Positions 4,491 through 6,343 of a stretch of 6,343 nucleotides of DNA are shown piece after piece (within the stretch, counting starts at the first letter, position 1; each line of letters opens with the position of its first letter). Under the pieces are notes generated by a model, which saw only the letters and a list, made by a program, of their open reading frames with translations, was not told where the DNA came from and made no database searches. Source of the DNA: Kiritimatiellales bacterium. Lineage in GTDB: Bacteria; Verrucomicrobiota; Kiritimatiellia; Kiritimatiellales; Pontiellaceae. The stretch covers positions 1 through 6,343 of the forward strand of contig DAOUQA010000120.1 of NCBI GenBank assembly GCA_030625905.1, given 5' to 3'. A program made the position numbers and the translations under genes.

Positions 4491-6343
4491 CTATCTCGCT
4501 CCCTCTCGTTTAATCGTAAACAACCGAGTTTCGCCTTCGATAAAATCAAGGTCGACCGATTGACCGCTGGGCAGCGCGAAGATCTCCCCGGAATCCAAAT
4601 CCGTTAGGGTTCCCGCAAACGGGAGTTGAATGGTTTTGGCTCCGGCCGTCGTGGCGGAAAGTGCGAGGAAGTGATCATCGGCGCTCACCACATCATCGCT
4701 GTCCACATAAATATGAACCCCCGCTTTTCGACAAAGCGACCGCAGATAATCAGCCGGGAGCCCCAAGGTTCCCACATAGATGGACTCGTACCCTTGGTAT
4801 GATCGCCGAGCCGCTGCCTGCTTCCCATCCGGGTACTTCGCCAAAACCTGAACCTTCGGCTCGCTCTTAACCGACCAGCGCGGGTTCAGCGCAACATCGC
4901 GCCCAACCGCTTTTGTCATCCTGAGTTCCTTAGAGGTTTCCCAATACAACGGTTGAAACATTTTTCCCGGAGCTGCGAGGAGTTGAATGGATCCGGAACC
5001 CTCACCTGCCTCAAACTCGAACCCCGTTAACTGGGTCATATTCTCTACCGAAACAGACGCTCCATTCATATAGCCGCTTCCATGAAACCAAAGCGCGGTT
5101 TTACCCTGTAGCTTTTGAATCAAATTTCGACGCTGGTCGTCTTCCAAATTCCACGCCCCGAGAAAGAGGTTTACCTTCGCCAGCGGGGCTTTCCCATTCA
5201 GCACATCGGACAACAGATAAAAACTGCACGGGGTTCCCATGCGATAGAGTTGCGAACGAAATGCCGAGAATAGCGGCGCGGTCAGCTTGTTGTCATCCGC
5301 CAGATAAAACGGCCCATCGGAATCCACAATAACGGCGACCTCAGGTGCGAATGTTTTCGAAAAGCTCATCTGCCGTTTATAGACGTTTCGCAAACTGCCG
5401 ATATTATCCCAAAGCTCTTTGGAGTCGAACCAGCCGTCATCCAGCAGATCCATCTGCCACATGCCCAGCCGCCGGGGAATCACGTGACCAAAATTGCGTT
5501 TATGAACCCACTGACTTTTTTGCAGCGTGTCGACTTTCCCATAGATCGCGGCCCATGAATCATCCGGGCACAGCCATGTGCGGGAATCGTCCTCGACCAT
5601 CCAAAGCTTATCCCATAGAGCCATGCTGTCCACCGGCGACATAAACGCCGAGATGCCGTTATGCGTCCGATCTCCATAGGAAATAGGCGAGGCCAGCAGA
5701 TCAACATCAGGTGATTGCAGCACTCGCTCCAAAGCGTAGTGCCCTGAAGAGGCTGGCCCCTTCGGCAATCCGCCCATATCGAAAAGATATCCGTAAAATA
5801 CCGAAACCAGCTTCCGGCGATTGGTTTTTTGCTTAACCACACCGGCAATCCGCACAATCGTCTCCGCCACGATCTCATTTTCAAACCGCTTGAAGTCGAT
5901 AACAAAACATTCCTTCCTGGGATTCCGGAAATCGCCATCCAGCGCATGGCTCCGCTCTTCTTCCGTCGGAACCCGAAATTTTTTCGATGTTAAACCAGAT
6001 TGACCCCAACGCTTCTTCACATTCGCAAAGGATCCATATTGGGTCACAGCCCATTTCTTGAACGCCACGCGGGAGTGTTCATCAAAACCGCGATATTTCC
6101 CCTCCCATGCCCCGGGATAAAACCACTCGCCGGTTTCCAGGTTACCTATCTGGTAGACCGCAATTCGATCTCCATATTTCTGTTCGCAGTGCGCAATAAA
6201 CCGAACCACATTTTTAAGCATTTCCTCCTGCCAAACCGGTGAGGCCAAACAGCCCTCGCCCAGCTCACCATCGTCAAAAACCGCCCGATGCTCTGGGTGT
6301 TGTTCATTCCACCAAGCAGGTGATGAAACGGCAAAGCGGACAT
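4491..6343 (-). CDS. GH42-like (clan GH-A) beta-galactosidase-like enzyme, 5' end outside window
   Basis: A glycoside hydrolase of beta-galactosidase type, with 616 codons visible. The frame runs past the TTG at 6248, which is only an internal codon: the 31 codons before it read VRFAVSSPAWWNEQHPEHRA and onward without a stop to the edge, so the true start is upstream of the window. Visible residues 1 to about 330 are the later part of a TIM barrel. YQIGNLETGEWFYPG (64-78) offers E69 or E72 as acid/base, and LWMVEDDSRTWL (246-257) offers E250 as nucleophile. Residues 332-430 (VAVIVDSDGPFYL to LWFHGSGY) resemble the GH42 trimerisation, amidotransferase-like domain. The end (about 540-616) looks like the C-terminal beta-sandwich. 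The gene is convergent with the GT-C gene. Substrate and any signal peptide cannot be judged. Family-level confidence is moderate, because the acid motif is not the usual Asn-Glu pair. Confidence 0.75.
   Translation of the reverse strand, partial: VRFAVSSPAWWNEQHPEHRAVFDDGELGEGCLASPVWQEEMLKNVVRFIAHCEQKYGDRIAVYQIGNLETGEWFYPGAWEGKYRGFDEHSRVAFKKWAVTQYGSFANVKKRWGQSGLTSKKFRVPTEEERSHALDGDFRNPRKECFVIDFKRFENEIVAETIVRIAGVVKQKTNRRKLVSVFYGYLFDMGGLPKGPASSGHYALERVLQSPDVDLLASPISYGDRTHNGISAFMSPVDSMALWDKLWMVEDDSRTWLCPDDSWAAIYGKVDTLQKSQWVHKRNFGHVIPRRLGMWQMDLLDDGWFDSKELWDNIGSLRNVYKRQMSFSKTFAPEVAVIVDSDGPFYLADDNKLTAPLFSAFRSQLYRMGTPCSFYLLSDVLNGKAPLAKVNLFLGAWNLEDDQRRNLIQKLQGKTALWFHGSGYMNGASVSVENMTQLTGFEFEAGEGSGSIQLLAAPGKMFQPLYWETSKELRMTKAVGRDVALNPRWSVKSEPKVQVLAKYPDGKQAAARRSYQGYESIYVGTLGLPADYLRSLCRKAGVHIYVDSDDVVSADDHFLALSATTAGAKTIQLPFAGTLTDLDSGEIFALPSGQSVDLDFIEGETRLFTIKREGAR

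Overview
The window (6,343 bp, moderately GC-rich) looks like part of a bacterial chromosome from a polysaccharide-degrading member of the PVC group, with Kiritimatiellota or Lentisphaerae-like as the best guess. This is an inference from gene content: a glycan-specialist set of secreted or clan-typical glycoside hydrolases, a small exported discoidin-type protein and a TIGR03663-type GT-C membrane protein. No rRNA, tRNA, CRISPR array, transposase or integrase is visible.

Layout. (1) 40-1761 (+): an exported GH78-type alpha-L-rhamnosidase-like enzyme. (2) 1762-2092: a 331-bp spacer with an imperfect inverted repeat and, on the minus strand, a short fragment resembling the catalytic domain of leucyl-tRNA synthetase, broken by an in-frame stop. 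(3) 2093-2746 (+): a small secreted protein with one F5/8 type C (discoidin-like) domain. (4) 2747-2925: a spacer with two hairpins. (5) 2926-4413 (+): a multi-pass GT-C-type membrane protein of the TIGR03663 family. (6) 4414-4490: a short spacer between convergent genes. (7) 4491 to the right edge (-): a GH42/clan GH-A beta-galactosidase-like enzyme. Its frame stays open through the right end, so its N-terminus lies outside the window.

How they may work together. The rhamnosidase-like and beta-galactosidase-like enzymes fit stepwise removal of terminal sugars from a complex glycan. The discoidin protein could bind glycan outside the cytoplasmic membrane. The GT-C protein more probably works in building or modifying surface glycans than in degradation. 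The genes are separated by spacers of 77-331 bp and the last one is convergent, so this is a loose neighbourhood and not a demonstrated operon. I see no convincing new multi-gene system. The best leads are the leuS-like fragment, the noncanonical acid motif of the GH42-like enzyme, and the apparent lack of a ribosome binding site before the GT-C gene.
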